Assembly (NCBI RefSeq): GCF_947499945.1
Contig: NZ_CANMQD010000002.1
Coordinates: 620,001-684,000, forward strand
DNA: 64,000 nucleotides
Reading direction: 5' to 3'
Source: an uncultured Sulfitobacter sp.
Lineage (GTDB): Bacteria > Pseudomonadota > Alphaproteobacteria > Rhodobacterales > Rhodobacteraceae
Both the position numbers and the translations under genes were made by a program. Position 1 is the first letter of the stretch. Each line of letters opens with the position of its first letter. The notes under the pieces are model-generated. The model made no database searches. It was not told where the DNA came from and worked only from the letters and a program-made list of their open reading frames with translations. Positions 35,576 to 43,412 of this stretch are shown here, piece after piece.

Positions 35576-36532
35576 ATGACAGGCAATCTGGATCATATCA
35601 AATCAAGGATGACACTGCCTGCGATTGCAGCGCCGATGTTTCTGGTGTCTGGCCCGCAAACTGTAATCTCTGCCTGCAAGGCAGGGGTTATGGGATCGTT
35701 TCCGGGTCCTAATGCGCGCACCGTGGCGGATTTGCGCGACTGGCTCACCGAGATCACAACAAGTGTTACAGAGGATGATGCCCCATGGGCGATGAACATG
35801 ATCACCCATTCCAGCTATGGTCGTTTTGACGAGGAACTGGCGCTGGTGGAGGAGTTTAAACCGGCACTTGTGATTACGGCGCTTGGTGGCCCGCACCGCG
35901 TAACAGAGCGGGTACATGGTTATGGCGGCATGGTCTTTGCAGATGTCACCTCACCCACCTTTGCACGCAAGGCATTGGACAAGGGGGCGGTTGGCCTCGT
36001 GCTTGTTTGTGCAGGGGCGGGTGGTCATACAGGGCAATACGCCATGATCCCCTTCATTGAGGAAGTGCGCAGCTTTTTTGACGGCCCTCTGATTGTGGGG
36101 GGTGGCATTGGCACAGGTAAAGCGATCCGCGCGGTCGAGAACCTTGGCGCTGATTTCGCCTATGTCGGCACGCGTTTTCTGGCAGCGCAAGAAACGATGA
36201 TCCCCGATGCCTACCGCGAGATGGTCTGGCAAAGCCGTATGGAAGACCTGATAACGTCAAAAGCCATCACTGGCGCGCTCGGCAACTGGATGCGTGCGAG
36301 TGTCGAGGCGGCGGGGATATCGCTGGAGGATATGCAGACCGCTGCCACACTGGATTTCTCGGGGGATATGCACGCGGGTTCAAAAGCATGGAAACATGTG
36401 TGGAGCGCGGGGCAGGGCGTGGGCGGCGTTACTGGGCGTGAAACGATTGGTGAAATTGTCAGTGCTCTAAGCGTCCAGTATAAGGCCGCTGTGGAAGAGC
36501 AGGCGCGCGGCAGCCGATACCTCAAGACCTGA
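35576..36532 (+). CDS. nitronate monooxygenase family flavoenzyme
   Basis: 318 residues with the 2-nitropropane dioxygenase TIM-barrel plan: PAIAAPMFLVSGP at the N-terminus, VLVCAGAGGHTGQ (catalytic-type H151) and the FMN phosphate-binding VGGGIGTGKAIRAVENLGADFAYVGTRFL. It probably oxidises alkyl nitronates such as propionate-3-nitronate, or acts as a related FMN oxidoreductase. A Rieske oxygenase gene follows after 40 bases on the same strand, which suggests a shared metabolic context. Confidence 0.9.
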   Translation: MTGNLDHIKSRMTLPAIAAPMFLVSGPQTVISACKAGVMGSFPGPNARTVADLRDWLTEITTSVTEDDAPWAMNMITHSSYGRFDEELALVEEFKPALVITALGGPHRVTERVHGYGGMVFADVTSPTFARKALDKGAVGLVLVCAGAGGHTGQYAMIPFIEEVRSFFDGPLIVGGGIGTGKAIRAVENLGADFAYVGTRFLAAQETMIPDAYREMVWQSRMEDLITSKAITGALGNWMRASVEAAGISLEDMQTAATLDFSGDMHAGSKAWKHVWSAGQGVGGVTGRETIGEIVSALSVQYKAAVEEQARGSRYLKT

Positions 36533-36572
36533 AACACACTGGAATAAATCGCGACCCTGGAGAGGCCAACAG

Positions 36573-37757
36573 ATGAGCATCAGCGCAGAAGAATCTCAGA
36601 TCATCAAATCCGTTCTGCGTCATGTAGAGAACGGCACAACGGACATGCAGCCCGAAGTGATGGAAAACCCTGTGTCCAACTACATGGATCCCGAAAATCT
36701 CCAGCGTGAAGTGGACGTCTTGTTCCGCAAATTTCCGATTATCATGGGCCATGCCGCGCAACTGGCCGAGGCGGGCGATTTCTTTACCAATGATGACACG
36801 GGCATCCCAATTCTGGTGACGCGCACCAATGCGGGGGAGGTAAAGGCGTTCATGAACGTTTGCCGCCACCGTGGCGCGCGCCTCACAGACAAGCCCTGCG
36901 GGAAGTCCAAGACGTTCTCGTGCCCCTATCACAAATGGACGTATGACCTTGAGGGCCGCCTGCGCGGTCTGCCCCATGCGGCTGGATTTGGTGATATTGA
37001 TAAGTCCGAACTTGGCTTGGTCGAATTGCCCGCTTTCGAGCGGTTCGGCCTGATCTGGGTACGCCCCTCGGTGAGTGATGAGCCTTTCGATCTGGCGGCG
37101 TGGATTGCGCCGATGGAAGAACAGTTTATCGATCTGAGCATCGACACCCATGTGGTCTATAAGGAATGGTCGCTGCCGCGCAAAATGAACTGGCGGCTGG
37201 CTCTTGAGGGGTTTCAGGAATCCTATCACTTCTGCGGCGCGCATGAGCATACGGCCTGTGCAGCTTACCTCGACAACCAGTCGGTATTTTTGGACAAATA
37301 CCCGCATGTGCGCCATGCGGTGCCGCTGCCGACTGTGGTGGCGCTCAAGGACCAGCCCGAGGACGCATGGGACCATCGCGGCAACTTCCTGACGCAGAAC
37401 TATGTCTTTCCATGCAACTATGTGCAGGTCCAGACCGACCACATCTACATCCACACGATCATCCCAACGGGGGTGGGTACCTGCATCTTTAAATGCATGA
37501 TGCTGATCCCCGAAGCGCCCAAGACCGAAAAGGCAGAGCGCTATTGGGCCAAGAACTATGACGTGATCCGTACCGTGTTTAATGAGGATTTCGAAATCGG
37601 CGAGAATATTCAGAAGGGTCTGGCCACGGGGGCCAACACGCATTTCCTATTCGGGCGTTACGAGATTGGCCTGCATCTGGGGCGCAAAGCGATTGATGAT
37701 GCGCTGGCGGGAACACTCACCACTGCGTCAATCTGCGCGGCAAACGCTAGGGCGTAG
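36573..37757 (+). CDS. aromatic ring-hydroxylating oxygenase, Rieske alpha subunit
   Basis: 394 residues. The Rieske [2Fe-2S] ligands are C97-x-H99 (NVCRHRGARL) and C117-x2-H120 (FSCPYHKWTYD). The mononuclear iron site is indicated by FQESYHFCGAHEH, giving H219 and H224. This is the catalytic component of a ring-hydroxylating or demethylating oxygenase of the single-subunit type; the reductase partner is not adjacent. The 3' end overlaps the convergent M20 peptidase gene by 11 bases. Confidence 0.9.
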   Translation: MSISAEESQIIKSVLRHVENGTTDMQPEVMENPVSNYMDPENLQREVDVLFRKFPIIMGHAAQLAEAGDFFTNDDTGIPILVTRTNAGEVKAFMNVCRHRGARLTDKPCGKSKTFSCPYHKWTYDLEGRLRGLPHAAGFGDIDKSELGLVELPAFERFGLIWVRPSVSDEPFDLAAWIAPMEEQFIDLSIDTHVVYKEWSLPRKMNWRLALEGFQESYHFCGAHEHTACAAYLDNQSVFLDKYPHVRHAVPLPTVVALKDQPEDAWDHRGNFLTQNYVFPCNYVQVQTDHIYIHTIIPTGVGTCIFKCMMLIPEAPKTEKAERYWAKNYDVIRTVFNEDFEIGENIQKGLATGANTHFLFGRYEIGLHLGRKAIDDALAGTLTTASICAANARA

Positions 37758-39129
37758 GGACACCGCCGCCGATATCCCAAAACAGCCCCGCCATGACCTG
37801 CATCCCCTCGCGGCAGACGGATTTCAGGACATGCTCGTTCGGTGCGTGCTGGTTACAGCCCAGATAGCTGTGAGGTATCCAGATGGTTGGCACGCCCAGC
37901 ACATCGGCAAAGCAGTCATTGGGCAGGGAGCCCGCCAGATTGGGCAGCACATGGGGCACATCACCCGTCGTGAGGGTGAGGGAGGTGCGCACATAGTCCA
38001 CCCAGGGATGGTCAGGGTCCAGACGTGTCGCACCGAAGATGCCTTTGTCCACGGGCACGACCTGAACGGCGCTGTGGCCATGGGTATCAAGATGACGGCG
38101 CAGCGCGGGTAGAATATCATCCGCATCCGTCCCCACCACATAGCGCAGGGCACATCGCGCCCATGCACGGGGTGCAATGGCATTCACAGGCGCCTCTGGC
38201 ACGCCCGACTTCATCGCGAGGATGGAAAAGCTGTTCCAGCCATAGGCCCGCTCCGCAGGGGACAGGTCAGTTTCGCCCCAGTCCATATCGACGGCAAGAT
38301 CACCCCCTGCACCCACAGGAAGATCGCGCAGGGCATCGCGGATGGTCTGGGTTAGGCTGTCGGGGCGCCATTCGGGAATTTGCAACTGACCGCGCCCGTC
38401 TGTGATGCTGGCCAAAGCATGGGACAGCAGGATCGCTGGATCAGCCAGCAACCCGCCCCAGTTGCCCGAATGATGCGCCCCCTCGCGCAGATCAACCACC
38501 AGATCAAAGCTGACCCCGCCCCGTGAGCCCATAAACATCGTGGGCCGTGTGGCGCTCAGACGTGGCCCGTCAGAGGCGATCAGCACGTCCGCACGCAGTG
38601 CATCGCGGTGTAGCGCCATCATTTCCTTGAGGCCGGGAGAGCCGATTTCCTCGCTCGTCTCCATCACGATTTTCACGTTAAATCCCAGCGCGCCGCGCAG
38701 CGCGAGGACCGTCTCGAGCGCGGCGATATTGATCAAATGCTGCACTTTGTTGTCAGCGGAGCCACGACCATAAAGGCGGTCGCCCTCCTCGGTCAGCCCG
38801 AACGGGGAGAGGCCGTCGCGCCATTGATCGTCCTGCCCCCAGATCACATCCCCGTGGCCATAGATCAAAACCGTGGGCAGGGTGGTATCCTCGATCCGTG
38901 TCGCAAACAGGAAAGGGCCACCCTCCAAGGGATTGGCATGTAGGGCGCAGTCGAACCCCATCGCCTCAAGGCGCGGCTGAATGGCTTGGGTCAGGTATTG
39001 GTGCAGGACAGGGGCTTGTGCAGGGTTCTGGCTCTCGCTGCGATAAGCGACCAGTGCGGCAAGCTCCGCCTGCAAAAAGCCGTGATCGGCATAGGCGGCG
39101 GCGTTTTCAACGGCTTTGGTGCGGCTCAT
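37747..39129 (-). CDS. M20 family metallopeptidase (dipeptidase-like)
   Basis: 460 residues. Zinc-site motifs are present: LIYGHGDVIWG, then RGSADNKVQHLIN, then METSEEIGSPG with the catalytic Glu pair, and a late His in IWIPHSYLGCNQHAPNEH. The domain order (catalytic, dimerisation insert about 195-305, catalytic) fits peptidases of the ArgE/DapE/CNDP class. Cytoplasmic, no signal peptide. It is followed upstream on the same strand by a MarR gene, 45 bases away. Confidence 0.9.
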   Translation of the reverse strand: MSRTKAVENAAAYADHGFLQAELAALVAYRSESQNPAQAPVLHQYLTQAIQPRLEAMGFDCALHANPLEGGPFLFATRIEDTTLPTVLIYGHGDVIWGQDDQWRDGLSPFGLTEEGDRLYGRGSADNKVQHLINIAALETVLALRGALGFNVKIVMETSEEIGSPGLKEMMALHRDALRADVLIASDGPRLSATRPTMFMGSRGGVSFDLVVDLREGAHHSGNWGGLLADPAILLSHALASITDGRGQLQIPEWRPDSLTQTIRDALRDLPVGAGGDLAVDMDWGETDLSPAERAYGWNSFSILAMKSGVPEAPVNAIAPRAWARCALRYVVGTDADDILPALRRHLDTHGHSAVQVVPVDKGIFGATRLDPDHPWVDYVRTSLTLTTGDVPHVLPNLAGSLPNDCFADVLGVPTIWIPHSYLGCNQHAPNEHVLKSVCREGMQVMAGLFWDIGGGVPTP

Positions 39130-39174
39130 CAGATGGCTCCAGTAATGTGAAGGCTCAGGTATTTTCGCGGCACG

Positions 39175-39627
39175 CTACCGAGGATCTGGGGCGGGGTCCA
39201 TCTGTAACGCTTTGTGCATCAGGCGGGTGAGGGTGCCGGCCTCATCCTCTGACAAGCCGCCGAGGATGTCCGACTGGAGGGCCGATACAATCGGGCTGAC
39301 CTCGTCTAGGACGGTCTGGCCGAGGGGCGTCAGTGCCAGCCGGAACGCTCTGCGGTCTTTTTCACTGGGGGTGCGCGAGATAAGCCCTTTTTGCTCAAGG
39401 CGTTTGACCACACCGCCGATGGTTGCACGATCATAAGCGATCAGCCCCGCAAGAGTGGCCTGATCAAGCTCGGAGTGTTGGGCAAGCGTGGTCAGAGCGG
39501 CGAATTGCACAGGGGTTATGTCATGCCCCGTTGATCTTAGACCGTTCTGGAAAGTCGCTGTGGCGTGTTGTTGGAACCTGCGGATCAGGTGTCCGGGCAT
39601 CTGAACAAGGGGGGTATCGCGTTGCAT
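39175..39627 (-). CDS. MarR family regulator, probable repressor of the divergent hydroxylase
   Basis: 150 residues from the ATG at 39627 with GGAG seven bases upstream. The winged helix is clear: QATLAGLIAYDRATIGGVVKRLEQKGLI, then the wing TPSEKDRRAFRLALTPLG. It is divergent from a 3-hydroxybenzoate hydroxylase-like gene with a perfect 11-base inverted repeat between them. That arrangement matches mobR-mobA of Comamonas testosteroni, where MobR represses mobA until 3-hydroxybenzoate binds. The functional equivalence is inferred. Confidence 0.88.
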   Translation of the reverse strand: MQRDTPLVQMPGHLIRRFQQHATATFQNGLRSTGHDITPVQFAALTTLAQHSELDQATLAGLIAYDRATIGGVVKRLEQKGLISRTPSEKDRRAFRLALTPLGQTVLDEVSPIVSALQSDILGGLSEDEAGTLTRLMHKALQMDPAPDPR

Positions 39628-39646
39628 CTGCAGGCTCCGTTTATTG

Positions 39647-39705
39647 TAAGTATACATATGATCTTGACGGGTAAAATGAAACCGTTTAATTAATATGTAT
39701 ACTTA
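39647..39705. promoter_or_regulatory. MarR operator candidates between divergent genes
   Basis: TAAGTATACAT at 39647-39657 and ATGTATACTTA at 39695-39705 are exact reverse complements, each centred on GTATAC. They flank the two promoters in the 97-base gap between the MarR gene and the hydroxylase gene. Confidence 0.65.
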
Positions 39706-39724
39706 TCATATAGGATGACAGCAC

Positions 39725-41593
39725 ATGCAATATCACCTTGACGGTTTTCGGTCTGGCGACCCTTTGGTTGCCCCTGCGGCTGCTGATATCCATGGGTCGG
39801 ATGATACTGTCGATGTTCTGATTGTGGGCTGTGGACCTGCGGGGCTGACGCTTGCCGCGCAGCTTGCAGCATTTCCCGATATCAAAACCATGATCACAGA
39901 GCGCAAGGAGGGACCGCTCGAAGTGGGGCAGGCGGATGGGCTTGCGTGTCGGTCGCTGGAGATGTTCGAGGCTTTCGGCTTTGCCGAGCGGGTGCTGAAG
40001 GAAAGCTATTTTGTGAATGAGGTTGGTTTTTGGCGACCTGACGCGCAGGGCAAAGGCCTCATGCGGGCAGACCGTATTCAGGACGTAGAGGATGACCTGT
40101 CGGAGATGCCCCATGTTATCTTGAGCCAAGCGCGTGTGCATGATTTCTACCTTGATGTGATGAAAAATGGCCCCCGCCGTTTGGTGCCGGAGTACTACCG
40201 TGAACTGGTTGATCTGACCACAACGGACGATCCCGATTATCCCGTGACCGCAACTTTCAAAGCGACAGATGGCACAGGCGCGACCCATGCTGTGCGTGCA
40301 AAATACGTGGTCGGCTGTGACGGTGCACGCAGTGCCGTGCGCCGCGAGATGGGCTATGCTCTCAAAGGGGAGGCGGCGCGTCAGCTTTGGGGGGTGATGG
40401 ATGTGCTGGCTGTAACCGATTTCCCCGACATCAGACTAAAGGCGGCGATCCAGTCGGCCCATGATGGCAGCATCCTGATCATCCCGCGCGAAGGCGGCTA
40501 TCTGGTGCGCATGTATATCGAGCTGGACGACCTTGAGGGGGACGAGCGCGCGGCAGACCGTAATGTGACTGCCGAGATGTTGATTGACAGGGCCTGCACC
40601 ATTCTGTCGCCCTACACTCTGGACGTGAAGGAAGTTGCATGGTGGTCTGCCTATGAGATTGGGCAACGGGTTTGCGATGCCTTCGACAATGTGCCCGCTG
40701 ACGCACGTGGGACGCAGATGCCGCGCATTTTTATTGCGGGGGATGCATGTCATACCCACAGCCCCAAGGCGGGTCAGGGGATGAATGTCTCCATGGCAGA
40801 TACGTTCAATCTGGGCTGGAAGCTGGCCGCCGTGCTGCATGGAAAGGCGGATGCAAAGCTGCTCGATACCTATTCTGAGGAGCGACGCGCGAAGGCCAAA
40901 GAGCTGATTGATTTCGACAAGGATATGGCACGTCTGTTCAGCGCCAAGCCAAAGGATGCCGCAGAAGCCGCCCAGTTCCAGCAATATTTCAAAAAGCATG
41001 GTCGCTATACCGCAGGTGTCGAGACGCGGTATGACCCTTCGGTGCTTGTCGGCGGCAATGACCATCAGGGTCTGGCGACAGGCTACCCCGTGGGCATGCG
41101 TTTCCATTCCGCCCCTGTGATCCGCTTGGCCGATGCACGGCCGATGCAGTTGGGTCATACGCTAAAGGCGGACGGCCGCTGGCGCTTGATTGCATTTGCT
41201 GGCGCGGGAGATCAAGGGCAGGGGAGCATTGCCACTTTGTGTGATGCGCTGGGCGAGGGGGTGATTGCGCGTTACACCCCTGTGGGTGCGGATATCGACG
41301 CGGTGTTTGATATGCGCGTCGTGTTCCAGACGGCCCACCGCGACATGGCGCTGGGCGAGGTGCCACCGCTGTTGGTCCCGCGCAAAGGTCGACACGGGTT
41401 GACCGATTATGAAAAGGTCTTTTGTCCCGATCTCAAGAGCGGTCCTGATATCTTCGATCACCGCGGCATTGATCGCGCCCAGGGCGCGTTGGTGGTGGTG
41501 CGTCCTGACCAATATGTGGCCCAAGTGCTTCCTTTCACGGCAGTTGAAGCGGTGGACGCGTTTTTCGCGGGCTTTATGCTTCCCGCCAGATAG
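39725..41593 (+). CDS. FAD-dependent aromatic hydroxylase (3-hydroxybenzoate 4-monooxygenase / phenol hydroxylase type)
   Basis: 622 residues. The FAD-binding VLIVGCGPAGLTLAAQLA lies at about 32-49, the DG motif in VVGCDGARSAVRREMG near 200, and the GD motif in FIAGDACHTHSPKAGQGMN near 340. The last 170 residues have the thioredoxin-like fold seen in phenol 2-monooxygenase and MobA, ending VVVRPDQYVAQVLPF. The length is close to MobA (639). It should hydroxylate a phenolic acid using NADPH. The divergent MarR gene and shared palindromes support induction by an aromatic acid. Phenol or a related phenolic acid is an alternative substrate. Confidence 0.88.
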   Translation: MQYHLDGFRSGDPLVAPAAADIHGSDDTVDVLIVGCGPAGLTLAAQLAAFPDIKTMITERKEGPLEVGQADGLACRSLEMFEAFGFAERVLKESYFVNEVGFWRPDAQGKGLMRADRIQDVEDDLSEMPHVILSQARVHDFYLDVMKNGPRRLVPEYYRELVDLTTTDDPDYPVTATFKATDGTGATHAVRAKYVVGCDGARSAVRREMGYALKGEAARQLWGVMDVLAVTDFPDIRLKAAIQSAHDGSILIIPREGGYLVRMYIELDDLEGDERAADRNVTAEMLIDRACTILSPYTLDVKEVAWWSAYEIGQRVCDAFDNVPADARGTQMPRIFIAGDACHTHSPKAGQGMNVSMADTFNLGWKLAAVLHGKADAKLLDTYSEERRAKAKELIDFDKDMARLFSAKPKDAAEAAQFQQYFKKHGRYTAGVETRYDPSVLVGGNDHQGLATGYPVGMRFHSAPVIRLADARPMQLGHTLKADGRWRLIAFAGAGDQGQGSIATLCDALGEGVIARYTPVGADIDAVFDMRVVFQTAHRDMALGEVPPLLVPRKGRHGLTDYEKVFCPDLKSGPDIFDHRGIDRAQGALVVVRPDQYVAQVLPFTAVEAVDAFFAGFMLPAR

Positions 41594-41657
41594 CGGGGGG
41601 CGAGGCTGACAAGATGGCTTGCGTCCAAATTCTAAATGCGCCATCTTTACCAAATAC

Positions 41658-41809
41658 CCCAAGTCGGGAGAACCAGTGATACTGGTGCCGAAGGAGCAAC
41701 CGCCTCGGAAACTCTCAGGCAAACGGACCGACTTGGGTAAGAAGACTCTGGAGAGCGGCGCACAGAGCGCACACCGAAGGGATAGCAATCTCAGGTGCAA
41801 GGACAGAGG
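41658..41809 (+). ncRNA. tandem glycine riboswitch
   Basis: Two glycine aptamers stand before gcvT. Aptamer 1 is closed by a perfect ten-base P1 (CCCAAGTCGG at 41658-41667 with CCGACTTGGG at 41728-41737) and contains TGCCGAAGGAGCAA and CTCTCAGGCAAA. Aptamer 2, after a short linker, is closed by CTCTG (41746-41750) with CAGAG (41804-41808) and contains GAGAGCGG, CACCGAAGGGATAGCAA, TCTCAGGTGCAA and GGACAGAG. These are the conserved elements of the class. Glycine binding is expected to switch on the glycine cleavage genes. Confidence 0.95.
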
Positions 41810-41825
41810 GGGCATCACGCGTGCA

Positions 41826-41854
41826 GGCACCAGCCTGTGTGTTCACGTGGTGCC
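41826..41854 (+). promoter_or_regulatory. expression-platform hairpin of the glycine riboswitch
   Basis: GGCACCA (41826-41832) pairs with TGGTGCC (41848-41854) in the leader between the second aptamer and gcvT. The GAGGAG ribosome site follows at 41885-41890. No T run follows the stem, so control of translation is more likely than termination. This is the candidate switching element; the alternative pairing was not worked out. Confidence 0.45.
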
Positions 41855-41896
41855 GCATGATTTCGGAAAATCTGCGCACCTTTTGAGGAGCTGTTG

Positions 41897-43018
41897 ATGT
41901 CTGATCTGCTGCACACGCCACTTTTTGATTTACACGCGAAGCTGGGGGCCAAGATGGTGCCCTATGCAGGCTATGCCATGCCGCTGCAATATCCGCTGGG
42001 TGTGATGAAAGAGCATACGCATACGCGGGAGAAGGTGGGTCTGTTTGATGTGAGCCACATGGGGCAGGTCTTACTTGAAGGCACCGATTTTGAGGCGACT
42101 GCCTTGGCGCTGGAGACGCTCGTGCCTGTGGATGTTCTGGGGCTGGCCGAGGGGCGGCAGCGCTACGGTTTTTTCACTAATGACGCGGGCGGTATCATGG
42201 ACGATCTAATGCTGGCCAACCGTGGTGATCATATCTTTGTGGTAGTGAATGCGGCGTGTAAGGCGGCGGATATTGCCCATATGACTGCCAATCTGGACGG
42301 GGTGAGTGTCACAGAAGTAACGGACCGCGCGTTGCTCGCCCTACAGGGGCCGGCGGCGGAGGCGGTGCTGGCAGCGTTTGACCCTCGTGCGGCCGAGATG
42401 CGGTTTATGGATGTGGCGACGCTGACCTTGAACGGTGCGGAGTGTTGGGTTTCGCGCTCTGGGTACACGGGCGAGGACGGGTATGAAATTTCTGTTCCTG
42501 CGGCACAGGCGGAGGAATTGACGCGGTCGCTACTGGCGCATGATGATGTGGAGGCGATTGGCCTCGCGGCGCGCAACAGCCTGCGGCTCGAAGCGGGCTT
42601 ATGTCTGTATGGCAATGACATTGATGTGGAAACGACCCCGACTGAGGCTGCGCTGAACTGGGCGATCCAAAAAGTGCGGCGCACGGGCGGTGCGCGTGCT
42701 GGCGGCTTCCCGGGTGCCGACATCATTCTGGGAGAGCTGGCCAATGGCGCTGTGCGCAAGCGTGTGGGGTTGTTGCCTGACGGGCCTGCGCCGATGCGCG
42801 AGGGTGTTGTTTTGTATAGCGATGCCGAGAGTGATGCGCCGATTGGCACAATCGCGTCGGGCAGCTTTGGACCCACAGTCGGTGGGCCTATTGCGATGGG
42901 GATGGTCGCTGCGGAATTTACCACAAATGGAACAATTGTGTTTGGCGCGTTGCGGGGCAAGCGCTTGCCGCTGACCGTGACGGCGCTGCCTTTTGTACCT
43001 GCGAATTTTAAACGTTAA
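41897..43018 (+). CDS. gcvT: glycine cleavage system aminomethyltransferase (T protein)
   Basis: 373 residues from the ATG at 41897, six bases after GAGGAG; the upstream TTG is not needed. Folate-binding family motifs include MVPYAGYAMPLQYPLG, KVGLFDVSHMGQ, the RYGFFTNDAGGIMDDLM segment and SRSGYTGEDGYEIS. It transfers the aminomethyl group from lipoyl-H protein to tetrahydrofolate and releases ammonia. First gene of the gcvT-gcvH-gcvP operon under the glycine riboswitch. Confidence 0.96.
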   Translation: MSDLLHTPLFDLHAKLGAKMVPYAGYAMPLQYPLGVMKEHTHTREKVGLFDVSHMGQVLLEGTDFEATALALETLVPVDVLGLAEGRQRYGFFTNDAGGIMDDLMLANRGDHIFVVVNAACKAADIAHMTANLDGVSVTEVTDRALLALQGPAAEAVLAAFDPRAAEMRFMDVATLTLNGAECWVSRSGYTGEDGYEISVPAAQAEELTRSLLAHDDVEAIGLAARNSLRLEAGLCLYGNDIDVETTPTEAALNWAIQKVRRTGGARAGGFPGADIILGELANGAVRKRVGLLPDGPAPMREGVVLYSDAESDAPIGTIASGSFGPTVGGPIAMGMVAAEFTTNGTIVFGALRGKRLPLTVTALPFVPANFKR

Positions 43019-43036
43019 CCAAACGGAGACGATGAG

Positions 43037-43396
43037 ATGAAATTTACTGAAGAGCATGAATGGCTGCGCGCCGAGGGTGATCTGGTTGTGGTGGGGATCA
43101 CTTCCCACGCCAGCGCCCAGTTGGGCGATATCGTTTTTGTGGAGCTGCCTGACGTGGGCACCGTGGTCGCCAAAGACGACGAAGTTGTGGTGATCGAGAG
43201 TGTGAAAGCCGCCTCTGATATCCTTGCGCCGATTGACGGCGAGATTGTCGAGATCAACGAGGCATTGGGCGATACGCCGTCGCTGGCCAATGACGATGCA
43301 ATGGGCGAGGGCTGGTTCATGAAGATCAGACCATCGGACCCTGCGCAGATGGACGCCTATATGGATGAAGCCGCCTACAACGCCCTTATTGCCTGA
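43037..43396 (+). CDS. gcvH: glycine cleavage system H protein
   Basis: 119 residues with the biotinyl/lipoyl fold. The lipoylated Lys is K57 in [11 protein letters not shown]. The flanking segments ([19 protein letters not shown] at the start and MKIRPSDP near the end) are canonical. It carries the aminomethyl intermediate between P, T and L proteins. Spaced 18 bases after gcvT. Confidence 0.97.
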   Translation: MKFTEEHEWLRAEGDLVVVGITSHASAQLGDIVFVELPDVGTVVAKDDEVVVIESVKAASDILAPIDGEIVEINEALGDTPSLANDDAMGEGWFMKIRPSDPAQMDAYMDEAAYNALIA

Positions 43397-43412
43397 CCTT
43401 TCGGAGAGCATC

